Below are positions 43,820-52,451 of a DNA stretch of 64,000 nucleotides, piece after piece. The stretch is from NCBI RefSeq assembly GCF_026343185.1, contig NZ_JAPEMA010000001.1, positions 3,596,001 to 3,660,000 of the forward strand. The letters run 5' to 3'. Below the pieces are notes generated by a model. It was not told where the DNA came from and searched no databases. It was given only the letters and a program-made list of their open reading frames with translations. The stretch comes from Streptomyces sp. NBC_00091 (lineage in GTDB: Bacteria; Actinomycetota; Actinomycetes; Streptomycetales; Streptomycetaceae). The first letter of the stretch is position 1. Each line of letters starts with the position of its first letter. Made by a program: the position numbers and the translations under genes.

Positions 43820-43825
43820 TTAGAG
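43820..43825 (+). promoter_or_regulatory. -10 element upstream of the ESX-like cluster
   Basis: TAGAGT about 47 bp before the GTG of the first cluster gene; GGGGGAGGG at about 43859-43867 is its ribosome site. Confidence 0.4.
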
Positions 43826-43871
43826 TGACGCGAACGGGTGCGAACGGGGACGGGGATCGGGGGAGGGCATC

Positions 43872-44384
43872 GTGGCAGTGGACAACGGTCCGGGGGTGCT
43901 GGGGGTGAGCGTCGCCGGCGGCTTGGCGGCCGCGGTGATGGCGCAGGCGAAGGCGCTCGAGGTCGAGTACGAGTCGATGACCGACTACAAGAAGCGGGTC
44001 GACGCCCTGCTGAAGACCCTCGACGGCTCCGAGGCGGACGCCCAGAAGCTGGCCCACGGCACCCTGCCGGCGGGCACGCTGGGCACGGGCTTCGCGGAGG
44101 CCGACGCGCTGTTCAAGGCGTACACGACGGTCCACGGCGAACTGCAGAAGCTGTCCGAGGGCCTGGCGGGACAGATCGAGGCCCTGGGCATCGCCATCCT
44201 GACGGCGGGCAAGGGCTACGGCGGCGTGGACGAGGAGACCCAGGCACGGATGCGGGCCCTCATCAAGCGCTCGAAGGACGAGTACGTCCCCGACCGCGAC
44301 CCCCTGGTCCAGCAGGAGAAGGAAGCCCAGAAGCACGCTCCCGCCGCGACCCCGACCCCGAGCACGTCGAAGGGAACGGTCTGA
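43872..44384 (+). CDS. ESX-like helical protein, first gene of cluster
   Basis: 170 residues, mostly alpha-helical (about 15-135), ending in a Pro/Thr/Lys tail. No WXG motif is visible, but size, helical hairpin and position before a WXG100 protein and mycosin suggest a type VII secretion substrate or chaperone. GTG start with a strong ribosome site. Its stop overlaps the next ATG (TGATG). Confidence 0.65.
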   Translation: MAVDNGPGVLGVSVAGGLAAAVMAQAKALEVEYESMTDYKKRVDALLKTLDGSEADAQKLAHGTLPAGTLGTGFAEADALFKAYTTVHGELQKLSEGLAGQIEALGIAILTAGKGYGGVDEETQARMRALIKRSKDEYVPDRDPLVQQEKEAQKHAPAATPTPSTSKGTV

Positions 44385-45802
44385 TGGCGACGACGAACTT
44401 CGAGGGGCACTCGCACGAGCAGCTGCTCGCGATGATCGCTTCCCTCAACCCGGAGACGGTCAAGGCGCGGGCGACGCAGCTGACCAATGCCGCGGCCGCG
44501 ATCAAGGAGATTGGCGAGAGCCTCAAGAAGCACCAGGTCAAGGGCTGGGAGGGCGAGGCCGCCCACAAGTTCCAGGACTGGGTGAGCCGCGCGGGCAGCG
44601 CGACGCTGCTGCTGGGCAAGTACAGCGAGGCGGGCGGCAAGTGGATGACGGAAGCCGCCCAGACGATGGTCGAGGTCAAGGCCAACACCCCGAAGTACGA
44701 CACGGCGGCGGCCGAGAACCTGGAGGCGGCCCGCAAGTACCACAACGACCCGGACGCCCAGCAGATCGGCCAGACGGCCCACACGAAGCTCAGCACGGAC
44801 CGCCAGCAAGCGATCCAGCAACTGACGAAGCTGGCCCAGTCGTACGAGTCGTCGACGACGCAGATGAACAGGGCGGAGGTACCGACGTTCCCTCCGCCGC
44901 CGGGGGCTTTCGCGCCCGATGACCGATACGGCGGTGCCGACCGGGCCCGCACGAGTGGAGTGTCCAGCTCTGAGGGCTACTCAGGGGGTTCGGCGTACGT
45001 GTCGTCGGGGTCGGGCACAGGACTCTCGCCCCAGGCAGGGGGAGTACCTGGCGGTCTGACGCAGCTGGATGGCTCCCCGCCCGCGGTGCCCGCGACTCCA
45101 CCGGTACATCCACCGGTGACGCCGGACCGTCACGTGGGTGTAAATCTCGATCATGTCGCGACGCTTCCGGATAAGACTCTGCCCTCGGCCCCCGGTCTGC
45201 CCGTCGGACCCGGACCTAGCGGTCCTGGCGGCGGTTGGAACCCTCCCAACGGGCCCACCCCGCCTCTGACTCATCCGCCGATAAGTGTGCCTCCGGCGCT
45301 GGGGGGCGGCCAACAGCCGTTCACGCGACCTCCCGTTGGTGGCGGCAAGGTTGGCGGCCTCCAGGTTCCACTTCCGCGCGATACCGGGATCGTAGGAGGC
45401 CGTCAGATCCCCACCGGCGGGCCCAGTGCAGGTATCCCGCGCGGCACTGTCATCGGCGCGGAAGGCCCGCACGCCGGTGGACGCGGCGTGCCCGGCATGA
45501 TGGGTGGCGGCCTCGGTGGTCCGCACGGCACCCCGGGCAGTCCGGCTACTGGTCGTCGACTGGCCATGGAGCCGGGCGGTGTTGTCGGGGGTCGTCAGCC
45601 TGCTGGCCAGCCGTTTACCCAGGGCGGGTCGGGCCTCGTGCGCAACGGGCCCGGCGCTGGTGCCATGGGCCACGGCGGTGCCAGTGCACCTGCTCCGAGC
45701 GGGCGGCGTGGAGCCCAGGGGGGCGGCCGCCCCGACTACCTGGCCGAGGACGAAGAGACCTGGCAGGGCAACCGTCGCGTTGTTCCGCCAGTGATCGACT
45801 GA
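44384..45802 (+). CDS. WXG100-type protein with Pro/Gly-rich C-terminal region
   Basis: 472 residues. The N-terminal ~165 residues form a helical WXG100 domain with the WEG turn in VKGWEGEAAHKFQDW. The remainder is disordered, rich in Gly/Pro (PPLTHPPISVPP, GGLGGPHGTPGS) and ends with an acidic-then-basic tail (LAEDEETWQGNRRVV). The layout resembles mycobacterial EspB/PPE-like secreted proteins. From about 45,030 on, third positions become less GC-rich. Coupled to the gene before and followed 21 bp later by the mycosin. Confidence 0.8.
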   Translation: MATTNFEGHSHEQLLAMIASLNPETVKARATQLTNAAAAIKEIGESLKKHQVKGWEGEAAHKFQDWVSRAGSATLLLGKYSEAGGKWMTEAAQTMVEVKANTPKYDTAAAENLEAARKYHNDPDAQQIGQTAHTKLSTDRQQAIQQLTKLAQSYESSTTQMNRAEVPTFPPPPGAFAPDDRYGGADRARTSGVSSSEGYSGGSAYVSSGSGTGLSPQAGGVPGGLTQLDGSPPAVPATPPVHPPVTPDRHVGVNLDHVATLPDKTLPSAPGLPVGPGPSGPGGGWNPPNGPTPPLTHPPISVPPALGGGQQPFTRPPVGGGKVGGLQVPLPRDTGIVGGRQIPTGGPSAGIPRGTVIGAEGPHAGGRGVPGMMGGGLGGPHGTPGSPATGRRLAMEPGGVVGGRQPAGQPFTQGGSGLVRNGPGAGAMGHGGASAPAPSGRRGAQGGGRPDYLAEDEETWQGNRRVVPPVID

Positions 45803-45823
45803 GCGGAACGGACGTTGCACGGG

Positions 45824-47008
45824 ATGCGCATGCGGAAGACGACCTCGGCCCTGGTGGGTCTGCTGTTGGCTGGGGTCGCCGCGACCCCAGCCCATGCGCA
45901 GACCATCCGAGAGCAGCAGTGGCATCTCGATGCCATGAAGGCCGATGACATCTGGAAGATCAGCACTGGCAAGGGCATCACCGTTGCCGTGATTGACACC
46001 GGTGTCGCGCGGATTCCGGAACTCGAGGGCCAGGTTGTTCCCGGCAAGGACTTTGCAGCGGGGCAGAAAGGGTACGAGGGAGACGAGCGCGACGACTACA
46101 GTCGGCACGGCACAGGCATTGCTGCGATGATTGCTGGCTCTGGAAAGCACCCGAGCGGCGACGGAGCATACGGACTAGCGCCGGGCGTAAAGATTCTCCC
46201 GATTCGGGTGCCGCACGAGATGGGCGAGGCCACCCCGTTTTGGGTCTCCGCCATCCGGTATGCCGCAGATTCGGATGCCAAGATCATCAATATCTCTTTG
46301 GGGAAAGAAGGCTCGACCGAAGGTGATCAGGATCGGTCTGAGGCCGTCAAGTACGCGCTCTCCAAGGGGAAGCTGATCTTCGCGGCTGTGGGCAATGACG
46401 GCGACACGGTCAACAGCGTTGAGTACCCGGGCGCAACGCCTGGAGTAGTGGGCGTCGGAGCAGTGAGCGCCGATGGTGGCGCGACCAAAGAGTCGCAGCA
46501 CGGGCCGCAAGTTGACATGGCTGCCCCCGGTATTGACATCGTTACGGCTTGCGCTGGAAAGACGGGGCTATGCACCACCCACGGCACCAGTGACGCCTCG
46601 GCCCTCGCCTCCGCCTCCGCCGCACTGCTCTGGTCCGCCCACCCCACCTGGACCAACAACCAGATCCTCCGCGTCCTCCTGAACACCGCCGGCAAGCCCG
46701 TCGACGGCGTCGAGCGCAACGACTACATCGGCTACGGCGTCGTCCGCCCCCGCATCGCGCTGCCCACCCCCGGCGACCCCGGCCCGGCGGACGTGTTTCC
46801 GCTGCCCGATCTCGCCGCGGCGGAGGCCAAGACCTCCCCGGCTCCCTCGGCAGGGGGAAAGATCACGCAGTCGCCTGCGCCGCGAGCCGGGTCTGCGGTA
46901 GACAAGAGCGACGGCAGCAGCCTGCCCTGGATCGCCCTCGGCATAGGGGCCTGCGTCCTGATCGGCGGAGCCGTCGCCGCAGTCTTCGTACGGCGAGCCA
47001 AGCGTTGA
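45824..47008 (+). CDS. Type VII secretion-associated subtilisin protease (mycosin)
   Basis: 394 residues. The signal peptide (about 1-24) ends PAHAQ. The S8 catalytic triad is Asp in VAVIDTGV, His in YSRHGTGIAAMI and Ser in HGTSDASALAS. A Pro/Ala linker is followed by a C-terminal membrane helix (about 368-390) with a basic end, so the enzyme is membrane-anchored and faces outward, as MycP does. ATG 45824 is used; an in-frame TTG 9 bp upstream is possible. Codon usage changes near 46,590 from mixed to strongly GC-biased. Confidence 0.9.
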   Translation: MRMRKTTSALVGLLLAGVAATPAHAQTIREQQWHLDAMKADDIWKISTGKGITVAVIDTGVARIPELEGQVVPGKDFAAGQKGYEGDERDDYSRHGTGIAAMIAGSGKHPSGDGAYGLAPGVKILPIRVPHEMGEATPFWVSAIRYAADSDAKIINISLGKEGSTEGDQDRSEAVKYALSKGKLIFAAVGNDGDTVNSVEYPGATPGVVGVGAVSADGGATKESQHGPQVDMAAPGIDIVTACAGKTGLCTTHGTSDASALASASAALLWSAHPTWTNNQILRVLLNTAGKPVDGVERNDYIGYGVVRPRIALPTPGDPGPADVFPLPDLAAAEAKTSPAPSAGGKITQSPAPRAGSAVDKSDGSSLPWIALGIGACVLIGGAVAAVFVRRAKR

Positions 47009-47039
47009 CCTGAACCGACACAGGAGTGGAGCGCACGGG

Positions 47040-47459
47040 ATGTCCTTCGAAGAGGAATGGTCCGCCGCACGCGCCACGGCCGCGGCCAACATCTCCATGC
47101 GTCTCAACCAGGCCCCCGCCACCCCCGGAGGGGGCGGCAGTGACCTCGCGCTCAACCAGGACCACATCGGCGCCGTCGGCAGCGAGGCGTACAAGCTGCA
47201 CTCCCGCCTCCAGACCGACGGCAAGCACGCCGCCACCGCCTCCGCCGAGGCGGCCGGCGCGCTGGCCAAGGAGGGCTTCGCCAGTGGGGCCGCGCTCGCC
47301 AAGGTGAACGGCCGCTGGGAGAGCCAGGTCAAGACCCTCGGCGCCGCCTGCGCCCAGATCTCCAACGGCCTCAACTACTCGCTCTCCTCGCACAACAAGG
47401 AAGAGCAGCAGCTCTACGCCGAGTTCACGACGTCCAAGATCGCCGAGTACCTCAATTGA
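47040..47459 (+). CDS. Small ESX-like helical protein (139 aa)
   Basis: 139 residues, alpha-helical throughout, with a central WES in VNGRWESQVKTL that may be a degenerate WXG turn. No signal peptide. Its place just after the mycosin points to a type VII substrate. The TnpB element begins right after its stop. Confidence 0.7.
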   Translation: MSFEEEWSAARATAAANISMRLNQAPATPGGGGSDLALNQDHIGAVGSEAYKLHSRLQTDGKHAATASAEAAGALAKEGFASGAALAKVNGRWESQVKTLGAACAQISNGLNYSLSSHNKEEQQLYAEFTTSKIAEYLN

Positions 47460-47460
47460 C

Positions 47461-48790
47461 GATTCTCGCCCTATGGATGGGGGCGATTCCCTTCAGCCCG
47501 CATGGGCGGGCCTCTGGGCTTCACGCGTACGCCTCGGGCGGGAGGCCCGGACTCGCACCCTGGGGGCGCTGTGCGTGCTGTTGATGTCCGAGCCACTCGT
47601 CCGGCGGGCTCGGGCCTCGATCTCGACCGAGGCGTTGTGGTCGGCGTCGTCTTCGTGCCCGCAGCGGGTGCAGGCGAACAGCCGGCCGCATCCCTGACGG
47701 GATTGGGGATCGACCAGGCCGCAGGCGGCGCAGGTCTGGGAGGTGTGGAACGGCGGCACGGCGACGAGGACGGACCCGTATATGCGGGTCTTGTACTCGA
47801 GTTGCCGCCGTCGTTCGCCCGGGGTGCCATCGAGGATGGCCCGGTTCAGGCAGGCCTTGGCCCGGACCTTCTTCCCTGGCGTCTCGACGCTGCCCTTCGC
47901 GGTCTTGGTCATGTTCTTCACGCGCAGGTCCTCGATGCCGATCATGCCGTGGTTTTTGGCGAGGTCGGTGGTGAGCTTGTGTGTGAAGTCCCGGCGCCGG
48001 TTGGTTCGCCTGGCGGTGAGTTTCGCGATCTGGGTGATCGTCTGGCGCAGGCGGCGGCTGTACCTTCCTCCGTTGTGCTTCTTCGCGTAGGTGAGCTGCC
48101 GCGCCCTGCGCTGCTCCAGTGCTTTGAGCCGGTTCTTCTCGTTGGCGGTGAGCGTCGGTGGCATGAGGCGGGGTGTGGTCTCGGTGGAGACGAACGCGGA
48201 CACGGCGACGCCGAAGTCCACCCCGCACGCCAGCTTCTTGTTTGGCGCGCCCGGCTGGCGGCCAGTGTGAATACCGAACGAGATGTGCCAGCCGTTGCCG
48301 TCCCGGGACACGGTTGCGTTACGGACTGTGCCCCCGATCGCACGGGAGAGCCGGAACCGCAGCCAGCCGAGTTTCGGCAGACGCACCTCGGCCCACTTGC
48401 GGTTCAGCTTGCGGATCTCGATGGCCTGGCCGGGAAATGGGATGGACAGGCGGTGGCCGCGCTTCTTCCGTCTCGGAAACCCGGCCTGAAGGTTCCAGAA
48501 ATTGTCGTGTGCCTGGTCCAGCTGCCGCAGGATCTGCTGCCCGGCCTGCGCAGGCAGCTCGCCCAACCACTCGAGATCCGCACGGCCAGCTGTCAGCTGC
48601 TTGCACTGCTCGGCCGACCGCAAGGTATACCGGCGCTGCTCCCACAGATACATCCGCTGCTCCAGAGCGACATTCCACAGAGCGCGCACCGTATGCCCCC
48701 ACCTGGTCAGGACCTGACCCTGACCGTCTGTGGGGTACGCGCGATACCTACGCCCCATGTCTGCCTTCACGCTCTCAATCATGTCGACGA
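47461..48790 (-). mobile_element. Solitary IS200/IS605-type TnpB element
   Basis: A tnpB gene without a tnpA, inserted between genes of the ESX-like cluster. The right end lies at about 47461-47492, where GCCCGC-atgg-GCGGGC (about 47496-47512) and the mirrored GATTCTCGCCC / GGGGCGATTCCC resemble the subterminal hairpins and omega-RNA end region. The left end is near 48,780 but its exact base was not determined; the outer limits are approximate. Confidence 0.65.
47493..48782 (-). CDS. tnpB: TnpB-type RNA-guided nuclease of an IS605-family element
   Basis: 429 residues. All three RuvC acidic positions are visible: Asp in CGVDFGVAVSAF, Glu in GMIGIEDLRV and Asp in DDADHNASVEIEAR. Between the second and third is a four-cysteine zinc ribbon (CAAC ... 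CTRC). It therefore looks catalytically intact. TnpB uses an RNA from the element's 3' end as guide; it is a relative of Cas12. The start may be ATG 48782 or ATG 48755 (MGRRYRAYPT). Confidence 0.88.
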   Translation of the reverse strand: MIESVKADMGRRYRAYPTDGQGQVLTRWGHTVRALWNVALEQRMYLWEQRRYTLRSAEQCKQLTAGRADLEWLGELPAQAGQQILRQLDQAHDNFWNLQAGFPRRKKRGHRLSIPFPGQAIEIRKLNRKWAEVRLPKLGWLRFRLSRAIGGTVRNATVSRDGNGWHISFGIHTGRQPGAPNKKLACGVDFGVAVSAFVSTETTPRLMPPTLTANEKNRLKALEQRRARQLTYAKKHNGGRYSRRLRQTITQIAKLTARRTNRRRDFTHKLTTDLAKNHGMIGIEDLRVKNMTKTAKGSVETPGKKVRAKACLNRAILDGTPGERRRQLEYKTRIYGSVLVAVPPFHTSQTCAACGLVDPQSRQGCGRLFACTRCGHEDDADHNASVEIEARARRTSGSDINSTHSAPRVRVRASRPRRTREAQRPAHAG

Positions 48791-49074
48791 TTTATGGCCG
48801 ACGTGCCCCCAGATCCAAAAAAGACAGGCATTGTTCTCAGGTGTGACACGCGTACATCGTTTCGTGACGGAATTCTGGAGCAAATTGTTCGCGTGCGTTG
48901 ATCTCAGGGGGGATGGAGGGATCGTGCGCGCCGTGTTGAGGACTTCGAGTGCGAATCCATCGAATTCAATGGCGAGTCCAGTCAAGATCGGAATTGGTGT
49001 TCCATCGGACTGAAGTTGATGCGCTGCGATCGATCTAGGTAAGTACTCCCCGCACAGAAAGGCCGCTTGACCGC
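48783..49074. other. AT-richer gap between tnpB and the next ESX gene
   Basis: About 290 bp, noticeably lower in G+C than its surroundings, without a convincing gene. TAGGTA (49036-49041) is a possible -10 for the next gene. It may include the left end of the TnpB element plus displaced promoter DNA of the cluster. Confidence 0.4.
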
Positions 49075-51408
49075 GTGCTGACGTACGAGAACGTGCTGAA
49101 CGCCCCCATCGACAAGCTCGCCACCGCGGTCCGCGACTGGCAGGCGGTGGTCACGAAGCTTGAGGAACTGGCCGAGGCCGCCCGCAACGGCATGAAGGCC
49201 AGGTCGGACAAGGCCGAATGGAGCGGGGTCACCGCGGGCGTGGCGCGGCAGTTCGTGGACAAGACGGCCAAGGAGTTCGAGGACGCGGCCAAAGAGGCCA
49301 AGGGCATTCACCAGGCGCTCACCCAGGGACACGACACCTTCAAGTCCTCCCGTGATCGGCTGAAGAAGATCGCCGAGGAGGAGGCGCCCGCCGCCGGGTT
49401 CCGGGTCGACGGGAAGGGGAAGGTTGAGCCGGTACCGCTCGTCACGGAGCAGGACCGCTACGCGGCGCGCCACGACCCGGACTACCAGGAGGCCCTCCGC
49501 GTCAACCGGCCGCTGTGGCAGGCGAAGATCGACGCGGCCATCGACGCCTGCGACGACGTCGACCAGTCGCTGGCCCGCCTGCTCAACGCCAACGTCGCCG
49601 AGGACCACAACTTCAGCGGCCCGAAGTACTCGAGCCTCACCGCCGAGCAGGCCGGCCGCGCCACCGATCTCGCGCGGAAGGGTCGGGACCTCTCCCACGC
49701 GCAGCTCGTGGAGCTGAACGAGCTGCTGGCTGACAACGCCAAGGTGCCGGAGTTCTCGACCAGGTTCTACGAGGGGCTCGGGCCCAAGGGGGCGCTCCAG
49801 TTCTTCGGGTACCTGTCGACCGACACCCACGACTACGGGAAGCTCGACGAGCAGCGGCTCAAGGACGTCCAGGAACTCCAGAAGAACCTGGGCCTCAACC
49901 TGGCCACCGCCACCAGCTCGAAGACCGAGCCGCACCTGCCGGACAGCTACGCGCAGGAGCTGCGCAAGCTCGGTACCCAGCACATCCCGCTCGCCAGGTA
50001 CGACCAGAACCCTCCCTACGGGTACCAGCTGCTCGGCGGCATCATGCGTTACGGGAACTACGACCCCAAGTTCCTGGTCCCCATCGCCGAGCACGCCACG
50101 CAGATCCACGCCAAGGACCCGGACTTCTTCAACCAGGCCCGGCAGGTCAACGGTTACGGCAAGAACATGCTGAACCCCTCCGGGATCAACGGAGCCGGCT
50201 ACGACCCGGTGGTCAGCTTCCTGGAGGCGATGGGCCACAGCCCGGCGGCCGCAGCCGAGTTCTTCGACCCCGAGCGCTCCCCCCACGCCTACAACCCCGA
50301 CGGCACCGAGAAGTCCGGTGTTCCGGACCTGGGCAAGGACGCCAAGGGCCAGCCGGTCACCAGCTACCTCGACTTCTTCGGTAACGCGAAGTACGACTAC
50401 ACCATCGACATGGAGGGCACGAACTTCGACGACCTGAACAAGGTCCAGAAGTACATGCCGGATGCCCTTGGGCATGCCCTGGAGGCAGCGACCCTCGGAC
50501 ACGCCTGGGACGATCCGTCGCCCAAACTGGAGCGCGGCGAGGCCTCTTCGCGCATCATGGAGCAGGTCGTGGTGAAGTACGGCGGGGACCCCGAGTTGCT
50601 CAAGCATCAGGACTCGATGGCGGACAGTCTGGGCCGAATGGGTGCGGGCTACATCGACGACCTGAACCACAGCCTGAACGAGAACCATTCGCGGAGCGTG
50701 TTCGCCGAGGTCGCCGCTGGACATATGGAGGTCAAACCCGACGTAGCCCGTAAGTTCCTGAGCAGTCTCGGCCAGCACCCGGATTCCTACCTCACCATGT
50801 CCCGGGCGGAGTCCGTCTTCCAGGCCTCGGTGCTGGAGTCCCAGGTGGGTCCCGACGGCAGGCTTAACCGAAGCGGACTGATGGAAGCCGCCCGCACCGG
50901 CGGGGAGTTCCAGGGAATCCTGGACGAATCGAGGAGCAAGCAGATCGCCGCCGATGCCGAGAAGTGGGTCAAGGACTACGACAAGGCCGTGCAGCAGCGC
51001 TCGGGATGGGTCGAGTTCGGCACGACGGCGGCCATCGCGGCGGGAGTCGCGTTCCTGCCAGCGACCGCCATGGCGGCCGGCGCCGCTGCGGTGGTCGTGC
51101 CGCTTGCCGTCGACACCGGCAGCGGAGCACTGGAACAGGTTACGGGCGGCATCGTCAAGGACTGGTCCGAGGCCGAAGCCGAGCGAGAGAAGGACCGCAG
51201 AGAGGGCAAGGCCCACGAGGACAAAGCGGCTGTCTATCAGCACGGCGAGGAGATGGCCCGATCACCCGTGAGGCAGTTCCTGGTGCAGCACCCGCCGGGC
51301 CTGGAAGATCCGCTCGACGAGATCCTGAAGCAGTCCAGCTTGACGGGCTACAACACCGGCTGGGGGCTTGAGCGGCACACCGGCCACCAGTCCGTGGTCA
51401 AGAAGTAG
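49075..51408 (+). CDS. Large helical ESX-associated protein (putative type VII substrate)
   Basis: 777 residues. The N-terminal ~110 residues form an ESX-like helical hairpin with WSG in DKAEWSGVTAGVA. The long central region (about 150-640) is mixed helical with no recognised enzyme domain; a hydrophobic stretch near 645-680 (AAIAAGVAFLPATAM) could cross or insert in a membrane. No signal peptide. GTG start with a weak ribosome site. Followed 9 bp later by the lipoprotein gene. Possibly a toxin or structural component; I cannot assign activity. Confidence 0.7.
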   Translation: MLTYENVLNAPIDKLATAVRDWQAVVTKLEELAEAARNGMKARSDKAEWSGVTAGVARQFVDKTAKEFEDAAKEAKGIHQALTQGHDTFKSSRDRLKKIAEEEAPAAGFRVDGKGKVEPVPLVTEQDRYAARHDPDYQEALRVNRPLWQAKIDAAIDACDDVDQSLARLLNANVAEDHNFSGPKYSSLTAEQAGRATDLARKGRDLSHAQLVELNELLADNAKVPEFSTRFYEGLGPKGALQFFGYLSTDTHDYGKLDEQRLKDVQELQKNLGLNLATATSSKTEPHLPDSYAQELRKLGTQHIPLARYDQNPPYGYQLLGGIMRYGNYDPKFLVPIAEHATQIHAKDPDFFNQARQVNGYGKNMLNPSGINGAGYDPVVSFLEAMGHSPAAAAEFFDPERSPHAYNPDGTEKSGVPDLGKDAKGQPVTSYLDFFGNAKYDYTIDMEGTNFDDLNKVQKYMPDALGHALEAATLGHAWDDPSPKLERGEASSRIMEQVVVKYGGDPELLKHQDSMADSLGRMGAGYIDDLNHSLNENHSRSVFAEVAAGHMEVKPDVARKFLSSLGQHPDSYLTMSRAESVFQASVLESQVGPDGRLNRSGLMEAARTGGEFQGILDESRSKQIAADAEKWVKDYDKAVQQRSGWVEFGTTAAIAAGVAFLPATAMAAGAAAVVVPLAVDTGSGALEQVTGGIVKDWSEAEAEREKDRREGKAHEDKAAVYQHGEEMARSPVRQFLVQHPPGLEDPLDEILKQSSLTGYNTGWGLERHTGHQSVVKK

Positions 51409-51417
51409 GCGGCGCGG

Positions 51418-52140
51418 ATGAGCGGGTGGAGACCGGGCCGCTCCGGGCGGCACAGGGGCAGGGCGCTGGTCGGGTGCGTGGCGGCCACGGCCCTGCTCGT
51501 GGGCTGCGGCGGGGGTGGCGAGCCCCCTAGGCCTATTCGTCCCTCCGAGTTGTCCGGGGCCGAGGTGTGCCCCGAGGGGATCCTCAACCCCGAAGCGGTG
51601 AGGGGCATTGAGCGGGTCACCGGGGCGACGCGGTTCCAGCCACCAGAGGACGGAGCGAACCCGGGGGTCGGATGGGTGGCCGACGTCCTGGCCCGTGGCT
51701 ATGCGAAGGCAGGGGCATCGCTCGGCGGCGAGGCGTGCCAGGCCACTCCTGTGGACGAGGTGGAGCGGCGTGGGCTCTCGCTGAGCTTCGAGATCGAGAG
51801 CGAGTTGCAACGGACCGGAGAGGAGTCCGAGAGCGGGAAGGGCCACTACTGGGAGTACGACCTCGGCCGCAACGCCTGGGCGATCTCATGGCAGGCCAGG
51901 CTGTTCTTCGACTGCGCGAGCACTCGGCTCGCAGGGCTCGACAAGGCCGTGCCGGTCGCGGCGAGTGTGAGCATGTTGGACGGGTCGAACGGAGACGAGC
52001 CCGAACTGCGCGAGGCCAACCTCGCCATCGTTCACTCCGCCTCTCTGGCCATGGCCAAGGAGCTGGGGTGCGAAAACAACGGAGGCCTGCCGGACAAGCT
52101 GGTCGTGAAGCAGAGGGCAGCCCGGACGATCGCCCCGTAG
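51418..52140 (+). CDS. Lipoprotein, unknown function
   Basis: 240 residues. A basic N-terminus and hydrophobic stretch end in the lipobox LVGC (Cys 30), followed by GGGGEPPRP. The mature domain (about 45-230) is unrecognised, with cysteines suited to disulfides (VCPEG, GEACQ, FFDCAS, LGCENN). It starts 9 bp after the large ESX-associated gene, so its product is a likely partner or immunity-type protein for it (inference). Confidence 0.75.
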   Translation: MSGWRPGRSGRHRGRALVGCVAATALLVGCGGGGEPPRPIRPSELSGAEVCPEGILNPEAVRGIERVTGATRFQPPEDGANPGVGWVADVLARGYAKAGASLGGEACQATPVDEVERRGLSLSFEIESELQRTGEESESGKGHYWEYDLGRNAWAISWQARLFFDCASTRLAGLDKAVPVAASVSMLDGSNGDEPELREANLAIVHSASLAMAKELGCENNGGLPDKLVVKQRAARTIAP

Positions 52141-52162
52141 TCCGATCCGTCCCGGGCACGGT

Positions 52163-52201
52163 GAAGGCCGCCCAGGTGCCTTACGGCGCTGGACGGCCTT
52201 C
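52163..52201. terminator. Terminator between the lipoprotein gene and tRNA-Cys
   Basis: GAAGGCCGCCCA (52163-52174) pairs with TGGACGGCCTTC (52190-52201) with one mismatch; it may serve both the lipoprotein gene and the convergent tRNA. Confidence 0.65.
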
Positions 52202-52206
52202 GGGAG

Positions 52207-52278
52207 AAGCCGTGACCGGAATCGAACCGGCGTAACTCGCTTTGCAGGCGAGTCCCTCAACCACTCGGGCACACGGCT
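52207..52278 (-). tRNA. tRNA-Cys (GCA)
   Basis: Acceptor stem AGCCGTG/CACGGCT, anticodon stem ACTCGC/GCGAGT with loop CTGCAAA giving anticodon GCA, T-arm GCCGG-TTCGATT-CCGGT, and discriminator base U, a known identity element of tRNA-Cys. CCA is not encoded. Confidence 0.9.
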
Positions 52279-52451
52279 GGGTGTGTCGTGCTGAGTACGA
52301 ACGTACGGGGGGTGTCGGGGGTGGGGAAGGGGGGGCGCGGGGGCTGCAATGTGACTGCCATGCCGCGTTCATGGACCTAGGTCGCGGGGCTGAGGCGGGA
52401 TCGGTCTAAATGACAGGGGCGAGAGTGGGGTGTGGACCTTACGCTGGGGCG

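Noticed and set aside
48779..48985. 68-codon minus-strand frame after the tnpB start
   Set aside because: TTG start, no ribosome site, no recognised domain; lies in the AT-richer gap and may be the left end of the element.
47502..49013. 503-codon plus-strand frame opposite tnpB
   Set aside because: Antisense shadow; all RuvC and zinc-ribbon motifs are on the minus strand.
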